64,000 nucleotides of DNA from Candidatus Saccharimonadota bacterium (GCA_026395405.1 JAPLYU010000001.1:502696-566695), one strand, 5' to 3'. Shown: positions 43,472 to 51,543, counted from the stretch's first letter. Translations and numbers: made by a program. The notes: generated by a model from the letters alone, not told the origin.

Positions 43472-44887
43472 ATGAAATCTGTTCGCAGGTCTGATTCTTC
43501 TGGTTTTACTATTGTTGAACTTTTGGTTGTTATTGTAGTAATCGGTATTTTAGCGGCGATTACGATTGTGTCTTATGCTGGAATATCTAAAAAAGCCACT
43601 GAAGTTGGTTTGCAAACTGATCTGACAAGTGCGGCTAATAAACTTAAGATGTATTACGCAGAGTATGGTGTTTACCCGGACTCGCTTGATGGCAGTGGCT
43701 GTCCGACCGGATCGGTTACACCAGCTGATGCAAAGTATTGCGTGAAAGTTAGTCCTGGCAATACATTTTTATATTCTTCATCTAGTCCATATTCGACTTT
43801 TACTCTGAATGAGACTAATACGGCTAGTACGACAACTTACCAAATTGCTAACAACACAGCACCAATATATGTTCCGCCACACACGGGTATTTTGACGGCT
43901 TTGGGGACTCCGACAATAGCAGCTGGGGCTGGTCCATATAGTATTGTTGTATCGGCCGATGGAAGCTCGGTTTATGCCGCCAACTACAGTAATAATACGG
44001 TATCGATGTACAGCCGCAACACTAGCACTGGTTTGTTGACTGCCCTGGGTACGCCTACGATAGCAACCGGATCATATCCAATGAATCTTGCCATTTCAGC
44101 TGATGGTACCTCGGTGTATGTAGTCAACGCCGTCAGTTATACTATTTCTATGTACAGCCGTAACACTGGCACAGGTGCACTTACGGCTTTAGGTACGCCG
44201 ACGATAGCAACTGGAACGAGTCCATGGGGCGTTGCCATTTCAGCTGATGGTACCTCGGTCTATGCCGTTAACGCCAACGATAATACTATTTCGATGTACA
44301 GCCGTAACACTGGCACTGGTGCACTTACGGCCTTAGGTACGCCTACTATTGCAGATCCTACTCGGCCACGCAACATTGTCGTATCACATGATGGCTCTTC
44401 GGTATATACGGCAAATGCAACTTCAAACAATATTTCGATGTACAGCCGTAACACTGGTACAGGTGCTCTTACGGCCTTAGGTACGCCGACAATTGCAGCG
44501 GCAGGCACCCCATATAGCCTAGCAATATCAGTAGATGGATCTTCGGTTTACGCTGTCAATTCTAGCGGTGATTCCATCTCGATGTACAGCCGTAACACTG
44601 GCACTGGTGCACTTACAGCCTTAGGAACGCCGACGATAGCAGCAGGAACTACTCCGTACGGCCTGGATATATCGTCTGATGGTTCTTCGGTTTACGTTAT
44701 CAATCAAAACGGTGATTCCATATCGATGTACAGCCGCAACACCGGTACCGGTGCACTTACGGCCTTAGGTACGCCGACGATAGCAACTGGATCAAACCCA
44801 ATGACCCTAGCCATATCACCTGACGGTAATCATGTATATGCTGTGAATGGCTTCGGCAATACAATATCTATGTATGCACGCAATTAA
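43472..44887 (+). CDS. Pilin-headed seven-bladed beta-propeller surface protein
   Basis: A 471-residue protein. A type III prepilin signal ends SSG before FTIVELLVVIVVIGILA, with Glu at +5, so prepilin peptidase should cut it and the helix join a type IV pilus-like fibre. Residues 30-125 are a small pilin-like domain with two Cys. From about 135, seven repeats of about 48 residues (core ISADGTSVYAVN, linker MYSRNTGTGALTALG) form a YVTN/lactonase-like propeller. TAAACT is 6 nt before the ATG (extended TGCTAAACT), so leaderless. It is a paralogue of the next gene. Confidence 0.88.
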   Translation: MKSVRRSDSSGFTIVELLVVIVVIGILAAITIVSYAGISKKATEVGLQTDLTSAANKLKMYYAEYGVYPDSLDGSGCPTGSVTPADAKYCVKVSPGNTFLYSSSSPYSTFTLNETNTASTTTYQIANNTAPIYVPPHTGILTALGTPTIAAGAGPYSIVVSADGSSVYAANYSNNTVSMYSRNTSTGLLTALGTPTIATGSYPMNLAISADGTSVYVVNAVSYTISMYSRNTGTGALTALGTPTIATGTSPWGVAISADGTSVYAVNANDNTISMYSRNTGTGALTALGTPTIADPTRPRNIVVSHDGSSVYTANATSNNISMYSRNTGTGALTALGTPTIAAAGTPYSLAISVDGSSVYAVNSSGDSISMYSRNTGTGALTALGTPTIAAGTTPYGLDISSDGSSVYVINQNGDSISMYSRNTGTGALTALGTPTIATGSNPMTLAISPDGNHVYAVNGFGNTISMYARN

Positions 44888-44892
44888 ATTAT

Positions 44893-44923
44893 TCCTGAAA
44901 CACATCCACCAGCCCCAGCCAAG
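44893..44923 (+). repeat. Cassette-boundary repeat copy 1
   Basis: Reads TCCTGAAACACATCC then ACCAGCCCCAGCCAAG. It begins 5 nt after the pilin-propeller stop. The right half matches the tRNA-Gln 3' end at 16 of 20 positions. Confidence 0.75.
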
Positions 44924-44950
44924 CATATGTACTTATGTTAAACTTAAAAT

Positions 44951-46366
44951 ATGAAATCTGCTCGCAGGTCTAAATCTTCTGGCTTTACTATCGTCGAACT
45001 TTTGGTTGTAATAGTAGTGATTGGTATCTTGGCAGCTATTACCGTTGTTTCATATAGCGGCATAGCTAAGAAGGCTACTGAAGTTGGTTTGCAATCAGAC
45101 CTGTCTAATAATTCTAAAAAACTTAAATTGTATTATACCGAATATGGCACATACCCTGACTCGCTTGACACCAACGGTTGTCCTACCGGAAATGTTACAC
45201 CAGCTGACGCTAAGTATTGTATTAAGGTTATTACGGGCAACACGTTTGTATATTCTTCATCTAGTCCATATTCAACTTTTACTTTAAATGAGACTAATAC
45301 AGCCAGTACGACAACATATCGAATTGCTAATAACACGGCACCAACCTATGTTGTACCTCACACCGGAATATTAACTGCTTTGGGGACACCGACGATAGCG
45401 ACAGGTGCTGGCCCGCGAGGGCTGGTAATCTCACCGGATGGCAAATCGGCTTACGTTACAAATAATGATGATGGAACCGTATCAATGTTTGGTTGTGATA
45501 TCAATACAGGGTTACTGAGTCCGCTGTCGCCAGCAACAATTGCCGCTTCGGCGGGCACTCCCTACGGTATTGCTGTGTCGCCTGACGGTAAATTTGTGTA
45601 TGTTGCAAATTCAAGTACGCCATCCATATCGCAGTTTAGTCGCGACACTAGTACTGGTCTTTTAACTGCTTTGTCGCCAGCATCAGTTGTTACTACAGGT
45701 GTTAATCCGTACAAGATTGCCATATCGACTGACGGCAAGAACCTTTATTCGACTGGTGGCACCAACTCGGTTGTCCAGCTTAGCCGAAATACTAGCACAG
45801 GCCTTTTGACCCTCTTATCGCCAGCATCGATTGCGTTCGCCGCCACACCTTGGGCGATTACCATATCTCCTGATGGAAGTTCGGTATATGCAACTGATGC
45901 TGGCGGTTTCAGTGTAGTGCAATTTAACCGCAACAGCGGCACTGGTTTGCTTACAACAGTAATTGGCACGCCTGTTACAGGAACGCCTTATAGTGTTGCA
46001 ATATCGCCAGATGGTAATTCAGTCTATGTTCCCGGTTGTAGCGGTAATGTAATAAAAATGTTTAGCCGTGACGGAACCGGAGCTTTAACAGTCTTGTCTC
46101 CTGCGACAATTGCGACCGGTCCATGCCCGATAGATGTTGCCGTGTCAATTGACGGAGGCTCTGTTTACTCAGCTAATAACAATGGCGCCAGTAGTAATAT
46201 ATCGATGTTCAGTCGCAACACAGGAACCGGAGCTTTAACCGCACTGTCGCCAGCGACAATTGCGACCGGAAATAATCCACAATACATCGTCGTTTCTAAT
46301 GATGGCAATTTTGTCTATGCAACCAACCAAAGTGCGAATACGGTATCGATGTACGCTCGTAATTAA
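44951..46366 (+). CDS. Pilin-headed seven-bladed beta-propeller surface protein, paralogue
   Basis: Also 471 residues, with a nearly identical first 30 residues and promoter (TGTTAAACT, 6 nt before ATG). The pilin-like part is closely similar to the first copy, including NTASTTTYRIANNTAP. The propeller again has seven blades, but blade sequences differ more (linker FSRNTGTGALTALSPATI) and the blades are less uniform. The two genes probably arose by duplication of a whole cassette followed by divergence of the extracellular part. The likely role is adhesion or recognition on the fibre; no enzymatic residues are evident. Confidence 0.88.
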   Translation: MKSARRSKSSGFTIVELLVVIVVIGILAAITVVSYSGIAKKATEVGLQSDLSNNSKKLKLYYTEYGTYPDSLDTNGCPTGNVTPADAKYCIKVITGNTFVYSSSSPYSTFTLNETNTASTTTYRIANNTAPTYVVPHTGILTALGTPTIATGAGPRGLVISPDGKSAYVTNNDDGTVSMFGCDINTGLLSPLSPATIAASAGTPYGIAVSPDGKFVYVANSSTPSISQFSRDTSTGLLTALSPASVVTTGVNPYKIAISTDGKNLYSTGGTNSVVQLSRNTSTGLLTLLSPASIAFAATPWAITISPDGSSVYATDAGGFSVVQFNRNSGTGLLTTVIGTPVTGTPYSVAISPDGNSVYVPGCSGNVIKMFSRDGTGALTVLSPATIATGPCPIDVAVSIDGGSVYSANNNGASSNISMFSRNTGTGALTALSPATIATGNNPQYIVVSNDGNFVYATNQSANTVSMYARN

Positions 46367-46371
46367 TCCCT

Positions 46372-46402
46372 TCCTGAAACACATCCACTAGCCCCAGCCA
46401 AG
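46372..46402 (+). repeat. Cassette-boundary repeat copy 2
   Basis: Same sequence as copy 1 except ACT for ACC in the middle, again 5 nt after a stop codon. It separates the second propeller gene from the GC-rich block. Confidence 0.75.
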
Positions 46403-46443
46403 TATAAGCACTGTTAATCATGTGCTTATACTTGATTTCACCA

Positions 46444-46473
46444 AATAAAATAACCCCTATATCGCTAGGGGTT
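46444..46473 (-). terminator. Terminator of the GC-rich two-gene block
   Basis: On the minus strand AACCCCTA and TAGGGGTT pair around a short loop and run into ATTTTATTT. It ends the transcript that starts near 47650. Confidence 0.8.
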
Positions 46474-46544
46474 AGTGCGTTCGGAATTGGACCGAAACCT
46501 CGTAAGGAGGCTGTTAAAGCTAGTTGCATCGAAGCGTGTTGACG

Positions 46545-47117
46545 CTACTTCTTGTAGGGCGCCTGCAGTTCGGGGTTGTTGACGAGTGAATCGTCGAGCA
46601 AGTACTCGAATGCCTCGGCTCTCTCCTCGCAATACCACGGACTGACCGTCTTGGACACAGGATCGCTCCTCAGAATCCAAGTCGCTTCCGAGCTGGGGGA
46701 ATGGAACAGACCATCCGGGTCCATCTGTGCTACCACCGACGACTCCCAGTGGGCCTTGTTGGCCAGCTTGTCTGGGTTGGTGTATTCGGTGGAGTAGGGG
46801 ATGGGGTAGCCCATGGACTGGCAGACGAAGGTGAACTTGCCGGTCATGGGGCTGAAGATGTACGTGTAGGTGACCAGGTGAGCCTGATCACACAACTCGT
46901 AGATTGCCTTCAGGCTCCTCTTGACCTGGAAACGCGTAATGGCCGGCATACCGACAGCGTCGTTGGCCTGCTGGGCCAGTTGCTCCTGAGCATCGTTCAT
47001 CTTCGAATCGGACGCGCTCGAGTTCCCGCAACTCTCCGCCGAACATACGACGAAAACGAGTGCGAGCAGAGCGATCACGATGGCGACAGTGTAGACGCGC
47101 TTGGACTTGAACTTCAT
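46545..47117 (-). CDS. Lipoprotein-like or membrane-anchored protein in GC-rich block
   Basis: From the ATG at 47117, preceded by AAGGGAAG, the protein has 190 residues; upstream in-frame codons overlap the previous gene and are rejected. A hydrophobic helix (about 8-25) ends VCSAESCGNSS, so it may be a signal peptide or lipoprotein-type leader. The rest is soluble with several Cys (ICDQAH, FVCQSM, WYCEE). Base composition and codon choice (GGC, CTG, GTG, CGC) are far from the AT-rich neighbours. No family is recognised; it is co-transcribed with the gene 11 nt upstream. Confidence 0.7.
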   Translation of the reverse strand: MKFKSKRVYTVAIVIALLALVFVVCSAESCGNSSASDSKMNDAQEQLAQQANDAVGMPAITRFQVKRSLKAIYELCDQAHLVTYTYIFSPMTGKFTFVCQSMGYPIPYSTEYTNPDKLANKAHWESSVVAQMDPDGLFHSPSSEATWILRSDPVSKTVSPWYCEERAEAFEYLLDDSLVNNPELQAPYKK

Positions 47118-47128
47118 GTTCTTCCCTT

Positions 47129-47536
47129 TCAGAATCCGTTGTCGGACGGGGTCGTTGAGTTCGGACCGCCGGGCTGGATGCTTTCCAGCCAAGCGCGAAG
47201 ATTGGGCGTGCAGGCATCCCAGATGCTCTGGGGCCAGTCGGCGTCGTTGTGGTTCATCAGGTCAGCGATGGCCGCTTTCTCGGCCTTGTTGTCTGTCGCC
47301 AACCATTCTGTCCACGATTGTCCAGCCTGCTGGATTTGTCCCTGCTGGAACGTCTTAGTCTGCTCGAAGATCTGGCGCTGGACGTTGGCCGTCTTGACGC
47401 CAAAGACTTTGAGCATGAAAAAGTTGTTGCCCTGCACCACCCAGGTGATGCCCAGCGCGACCACCACTATCACTAGAAAGGTGAGAATGAGGGCCACTAT
47501 GTCTGAGACACCATCTTGGTTGCGGAGTCTTTTCAC
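47129..47536 (-). CDS. Single-helix protein with Gln-rich stalk in GC-rich block
   Basis: A 135-residue protein with GTG start after a perfect GAGGAGG. The N-terminus is RLRNQDGVSDIVALI, then a single helix (about 10-33), then an amphipathic Gln-rich stretch (QTKTFQQGQIQQAGQ) and a Trp-containing C-terminal part. The short basic leader before a long hydrophobic segment resembles pilin/archaellin-type anchors, but there is no Glu at the +5 place. The encoding DNA is GC-rich, like the next gene. Function is unknown. Confidence 0.65.
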   Translation of the reverse strand: MKRLRNQDGVSDIVALILTFLVIVVVALGITWVVQGNNFFMLKVFGVKTANVQRQIFEQTKTFQQGQIQQAGQSWTEWLATDNKAEKAAIADLMNHNDADWPQSIWDACTPNLRAWLESIQPGGPNSTTPSDNGF

Positions 47537-47612
47537 TTCGTCCTCCTCGAACGATTGTTGGTCATTGCATTACTAACTTTAAAGAGCGTGCACCTCCCGT
47601 ATTTTGGGCATA

Positions 47613-47633
47613 GAAAAAGCCATACCTCTATGG
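47613..47633 (-). terminator. Terminator-like hairpin in the leader of the GC-rich block
   Basis: On the minus strand CCATA and TATGG pair around GAGG and are followed by CTTTTTC. It lies between the promoter at 47657-47685 and the first gene, so it could attenuate the transcript. Confidence 0.5.
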
Positions 47634-47656
47634 AATGACTTATGCACTAGTTGTAT

Positions 47657-47685
47657 ATTCTAGCACTCTTTCATATATTTGTCAA
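47657..47685 (-). promoter_or_regulatory. Sigma70 promoter of the GC-rich block
   Basis: On the minus strand TTGACA (47685-47680) and TAGAAT (47662-47657) are 17 bp apart, a near-consensus promoter with a leader of about 115 nt. The adjacent repeat copy at 47694 lies just upstream of the -35. Confidence 0.8.
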
Positions 47686-47693
47686 CAGTATTC

Positions 47694-47722
47694 TTCTGAA
47701 ACACATCCACTAGCCCCAGCCA
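47694..47722 (+). repeat. Cassette-boundary repeat copy 3
   Basis: TTCTGAAACACATCC followed by ACTAGCCCCAGCCA. It is identical to copy 2 across 28 positions except near the left edge. It sits between the GC-rich block promoter and the small membrane-protein gene. Confidence 0.75.
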
Positions 47723-47732
47723 TGCACTGCCG

Positions 47733-47981
47733 CTATTTTCTTTGTCTTGCTAACTCTTCTTTTTCTTCCTTATCTAAGGCCGCCTCGGCTGTTCGATCAT
47801 CAATAATATCCTGAGCAGTTTTTGTTTTATCTGTTAATAGGTAGGCCACAATCAAAGCTATGACAAAGAAAAATAAACTTAGAATAAAAAATAATACAAA
47901 ACTATAGCCCTTCCTCCTGGCAACGAAAGCAGGCCAAAAGGCAAAAATTATCCATCCAATTGCTCCTAGTAAAAACCACAT
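47733..47981 (-). CDS. Small two-helix membrane protein
   Basis: An 82-residue protein with two helices (about 2-20 and 28-50), a basic ARRKGYS turn between them and a charged C-terminal tail (AALDKEEKEELARQRK). AAGGGA lies 9 nt before the ATG. It is the only gene between repeat copies 3 and 4, so by itself it makes up one unit of the array. No function is known. Confidence 0.6.
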   Translation of the reverse strand: MWFLLGAIGWIIFAFWPAFVARRKGYSFVLFFILSLFFFVIALIVAYLLTDKTKTAQDIIDDRTAEAALDKEEKEELARQRK

Positions 47982-48073
47982 ATTTATAATCCCTTGTTTA
48001 CTTTATATATTTTTACTATAGCACAGCTATTGGAATGATATTCGTGCAAGCTTGATAACCGACTTAAAATAAT

Positions 48074-48103
48074 TCTTGAAACACATCCAGTCGCCACTGC
48101 CAA
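48074..48103 (+). repeat. Cassette-boundary repeat copy 4 (degenerate)
   Basis: TCTTGAAACACATCC followed by AGTCGCCACTGCCAA. The left half is conserved, the right half has several changes against the tRNA end. It lies 62 bp before the FISUMP gene's promoter region. Confidence 0.65.
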
Positions 48104-48164
48104 AAAGAGTATTAAATAACTTCTTAAATGTCTTTTTCTAAAATACTTATGTTAAACTGAGTAC

Positions 48165-49091
48165 ATGAAATCTGCTCGCAGATCTAAATCTTTTGGATTT
48201 ACTATTGTTGAATTATTAGTGGTCATAGTTGTCATCGGCATCTTGGCTGCCGTTTCCATTGTCGGTTATTCCGGCATTACTCAAAAAGCCGTAAATAGTT
48301 CGCTACAATCCGACCTAACCAGCGCTTCAAAGCAACTAAAACTTTTCCAGGTCGATAACAGTAATTACCCAACTACCATAAGGTGTGATATAGCCGATAG
48401 CAACGTTAACAAATGCTTGAGGACTAGTTCTGGTAACAGTTTTGGTTATTCGGTCAGTAACGCAACTAATGCTCAAACCTTCTTATTAACTGATACCAAT
48501 GGTGCTAATGTCTATAGTCTAACCAATGATTCTGCACCAAAATCTTGGATTATTATTGGCTCTCAAACTTGGGCACCGTATAATCTAAACGTTGGTACAA
48601 AAGTTCTGGGTTCAACAAATCAAACCAATAACTCAGTAGTTGAGAAATTCTGTTACAACGACCTAGAGTCAAACTGTACTACCTATGGAGGTTTATATCA
48701 ATGGAACGAAATGATGCAGTACGTTACGACAGAAGGAACACAAGGCATTTGTCCAACAGGCTCGCATCTGCCCTCAGATAATGAATGGAAAACCTTGGAT
48801 AAAGCGCTAGGGATGGATCAAGCTACGGCCGACTTAACTGGCTGGCGTGGTACAGACCAGGGGACTCAAGTAAAAGCCGGGGGCACATCAGGGCTTAATT
48901 TCCCGATGGCTGGTTATCGGAATTTAACTCCATCGTGGATGAGCATCGATGCGCGTGAGTTGATTTGGTCTAGCACCGAAAATGGCGCTGCGGCCTGGCT
49001 CCGCAACACAGATTTGGCCAATGCTCAATTCCGTCGGGATGGCGGGAATGACAAGATGCAAGGTTTTTCGGTTCGTTGTCTCAATAATTAA
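48165..49091 (+). CDS. Pilin-headed FISUMP-domain protein
   Basis: A 308-residue protein. The first 35 residues repeat the prepilin head of the two propeller proteins (KSFGFTIVELLVVIVVIGIL, Glu at +5). Residues 36-125 are a pilin-like domain with a Cys pair. From about 130 comes a Fibrobacter succinogenes major paralogous domain: QTWAPYNLNVGTKV, GGLYQWNEMMQYV, GICPTGSHLPSDNEWKTLD and the closing GFSVRCLNN. FISUMP domains are related to C-type-lectin folds and are extracellular. TAAACT lies 6 nt before the ATG, so leaderless. Confidence 0.88.
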   Translation: MKSARRSKSFGFTIVELLVVIVVIGILAAVSIVGYSGITQKAVNSSLQSDLTSASKQLKLFQVDNSNYPTTIRCDIADSNVNKCLRTSSGNSFGYSVSNATNAQTFLLTDTNGANVYSLTNDSAPKSWIIIGSQTWAPYNLNVGTKVLGSTNQTNNSVVEKFCYNDLESNCTTYGGLYQWNEMMQYVTTEGTQGICPTGSHLPSDNEWKTLDKALGMDQATADLTGWRGTDQGTQVKAGGTSGLNFPMAGYRNLTPSWMSIDARELIWSSTENGAAAWLRNTDLANAQFRRDGGNDKMQGFSVRCLNN

Positions 49092-49182
49092 GATGTATTT
49101 TAGAGGTTTTGTAGATTAGGGTAATTTAATTTCCAGAGTGAAGTATTGACTATTTTTAATATAATGTTACAGTAATTGTATT

Positions 49183-49500
49183 ATGGATAAACCGTCGCAG
49201 CCGTCACCAGAATTTTCAGAACAAAAAGATAAACTATTACCCCAGGTAAGCCAGAAGGTAATTGACGCCTATGCCGAAGATGTGGGTAATTTTGATGAAT
49301 TAGCAATATTAAAAGCTATGGAATCGGAAAACCCAGGACTTACAGACGTGGTTAGGGGGTATATTTATGCAATTTATGAAAAAGATAAAGACCCTAACAA
49401 AATGAGAGATATGTGTACGTCGGCTGCACTAGTGTACAAACTCCTTAGAACTCAGGCCGAAGTTGATTTGATGAATCGCTCTGCTGTCGCAGACAAATAA
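49183..49500 (+). CDS. Hypothetical acidic helical protein
   Basis: A 105-residue soluble protein, mostly helical, rich in Asp/Glu/Lys, with one Cys (DMCTSAALVY). No signal or membrane segment. TTGACT then TACAGT with 16 bp between, and 9 nt to the ATG, suggests a leaderless start. The stop is 4 nt before repeat copy 5, so it is the last unit of the array. The function is not recognisable. Confidence 0.6.
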   Translation: MDKPSQPSPEFSEQKDKLLPQVSQKVIDAYAEDVGNFDELAILKAMESENPGLTDVVRGYIYAIYEKDKDPNKMRDMCTSAALVYKLLRTQAEVDLMNRSAVADK

Positions 49501-49504
49501 TTTT

Positions 49505-49530
49505 TGTAATACACCCACAATCCCAGCCAA
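49505..49530 (+). repeat. Cassette-boundary repeat copy 5 (degenerate)
   Basis: TGTAATACACCC then ACAATCCCAGCCAA. It keeps the CCCAGCCAA end and the distance of a few bases from a stop codon. It closes the array before the glutamine synthetase gene. Confidence 0.6.
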
Positions 49531-49644
49531 AAGTATCTTGTTTTAATTAATTGTGCTATAAATAGACATAAGTATTTATAGTTTTATATTAATTATAAAT
49601 TCAATAGATACTATTATTACATTATTTAAATATATGGGAGTTAC

Positions 49645-51078
49645 ATGGGGGAAGATATAAACGGTTCACTAAAGCAGTTCTTGGAATTATCGTATGATGA
49701 GCTAGAAGAACTAAACTTGGCTGCGCGCCAAATAACCGATCCTAAAACAGCAGAAAAGAAACATGCGGCATATATTGCGAGTGAAAAACAGATTAAAGCC
49801 GTTACTGTTTTCTTTTCCGACATAGAGGGCCGACTACATATGCTAGATTACGATAAGCGATTCTTTTTGGGCTCACTGGACGGGCTTACTTTTGATGGAT
49901 CGTCCATTAAAGGCCTTAGCGAAATCCAAGAGTCTGACCTCAGGCTAGTAATTGACTGGACCAGCTTTACTTATTTACCAGCAGATGTTTTTGGTTCGGG
50001 TAAAGTCGCGGTTTTTGCAAACATTTGCAACCGGGATTTGTCTCCATACGAATCTGATTATCGCAGCCAATTACAAGCCTATGCTCGCATGCTTTTTGAA
50101 AAAGATGGAACGATTGCCTATATGGCGCCAGAAATTGAGGGTTTTTTGTTAAAAGGCACTGACGCCGAACAGCAATACGATGAAAGTAGGGGATTCGAGT
50201 TGATTTCGACTGGTGGTTATTACCACTCGTTGCCACTAGATGATTTACGACATTTTATAGATAATGTTGCCGAAGCCCAGCGTGTGATGGGTTTTCAAAA
50301 TGAAAAAGACCACCCGGAGGTCGCTCCATCACAGTTTGAGATGAACTATTCTTATACGGAAGTGGTGCGCGCATGCGACCAAGCGCAGTTATACAAGTTA
50401 GTTTGTCGTCAAATAGCAGCCAGCATGGGTATGACGGCAACTTTTTTACCAAAACCCATACAAAAAATTAACGGAAATGGTATGCATTTGAATTTTTCGG
50501 TTGTTAAAGACGGTAAAAATATTTTTTACGACCCTAAGGGTCAAGATGGTTTATCTGACATTGGTTGGCAATATGTTGAAAGGTTGTTGTACCGCGCCTC
50601 GGACCTTTGTTTAATATTTAATCCTAGCATTAATTCATACCGAAGGCTTGATCCCAATTTTGAGGCACCCAACCAAATAAAAGTTTCGGCGATTGATCGC
50701 AGTTCGATGATTCGCATACCGCTTGCTAATAGTCGTTCTTCTCGTATTGAAATTCGTTCAGTTGCACCAGATGCCAATCCCTATTTGGCTATGTTTGTAA
50801 TATTAAAAACAGGGCTCGAAGACAAAGCAGTTAAAAGGTCCAAAGATAAGCGCGAACGCCTACGGTTTTTGCCAGGTACCATAACTGACGCTATTCGGTT
50901 ATTTCAGGCTAGTGACTATACCACTAAAATTTTAGGTGAATCGGCTAAAAATAAGTATCTGGAACAAAAAAAGGTTGTCCGTGACCGCAACCCTCGGGAA
51001 CTTGGAACGACAATTAAAGACTCCGAGGTAATTTATCATCACGAGATTACAAACCAGTACCTTTGGAACCAATTCTAA
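49645..51078 (+). CDS. Glutamine synthetase family protein
   Basis: A 477-residue protein of GS type I length. Motifs: FDGSSIKGLSEIQESD (beta-grasp domain), the metal Glu pair in APEIEGFL, EVAPSQFEMNYSYT, the ATP/glutamate loop NGNGMHLNFS and ANPYLAMF. The NGSGMHxHxS loop has Asn where the second His is expected, and RIEFR is RIEIRS, so the active site is slightly divergent. It may be a true GS or a gamma-glutamyl-amine ligase. TGGGAG precedes the ATG. It lies next to the tRNA-Gln array, perhaps by chance. Confidence 0.85.
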   Translation: MGEDINGSLKQFLELSYDELEELNLAARQITDPKTAEKKHAAYIASEKQIKAVTVFFSDIEGRLHMLDYDKRFFLGSLDGLTFDGSSIKGLSEIQESDLRLVIDWTSFTYLPADVFGSGKVAVFANICNRDLSPYESDYRSQLQAYARMLFEKDGTIAYMAPEIEGFLLKGTDAEQQYDESRGFELISTGGYYHSLPLDDLRHFIDNVAEAQRVMGFQNEKDHPEVAPSQFEMNYSYTEVVRACDQAQLYKLVCRQIAASMGMTATFLPKPIQKINGNGMHLNFSVVKDGKNIFYDPKGQDGLSDIGWQYVERLLYRASDLCLIFNPSINSYRRLDPNFEAPNQIKVSAIDRSSMIRIPLANSRSSRIEIRSVAPDANPYLAMFVILKTGLEDKAVKRSKDKRERLRFLPGTITDAIRLFQASDYTTKILGESAKNKYLEQKKVVRDRNPRELGTTIKDSEVIYHHEITNQYLWNQF

Positions 51079-51150
51079 AAAATAGAATATCTTTGGATAT
51101 ATTGTCTCTACCAGTTCCAACCAGCACTTTGTTTGATGTATAATATTTTT

Positions 51151-51543
51151 ATGAATAATACAGAAATTGTTATGGGATTATATAAATCGTTCGGTGAACG
51201 AGATATTAAAACAATCATTAATATTTTAAGCCCGGAAGTAGAGTGGGGAGAACCGAATAACCCATTGAATCCGGCCGGTGGTACAAGGCATGGTCATGCA
51301 GGTTTTTTGGAATGGTTAGAAGTTGGTAGGCAATCAGAGGACATTCTTGAATTAACCCCCAGTAAATTTATTTCGCAGGATGATATGGTCGCGGTTGTCG
51401 GCCATACTAAATGTCTGGCTAAACCGACCGGTAAAACATATGAGACAGATTTTATACACCTGATAGCCATCAAAGACGGGAAAGTAATTCGCTTTCAAGA
51501 ATTCTTTGACACTTACGCCGCAGCCGAAGCCTTTCGCCCATAA
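51151..51543 (+). CDS. SnoaL-like / NTF2-fold protein
   Basis: Starting at the ATG 6 nt after TGTATAAT, the protein has 130 residues. MGLYKSFGERDIKTIINILSPEVEWGEP at the start, GHAGFLEWLEV and the final KDGKVIRFQEFFDTYAAAEAF are the classical SnoaL-like polyketide-cyclase/NTF2-like pattern (a cone-shaped small-molecule pocket). The ligand or reaction is unknown. It stands alone. Confidence 0.85.
   Translation: MNNTEIVMGLYKSFGERDIKTIINILSPEVEWGEPNNPLNPAGGTRHGHAGFLEWLEVGRQSEDILELTPSKFISQDDMVAVVGHTKCLAKPTGKTYETDFIHLIAIKDGKVIRFQEFFDTYAAAEAFRP

Noticed and set aside
46701-47576. Long plus-strand reading frame of 291 codons in the GC-rich block
   Set aside because: Open frames are common opposite GC-rich genes. 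The minus-strand genes have membrane helices, perfect ribosome sites, a promoter and a terminator.
46444-47690. Assembly contamination as explanation for the GC-rich block
   Set aside because: The block is bounded by repeat copies and AT-rich promoter sequence that fit the locus. It cannot be fully excluded without reads.
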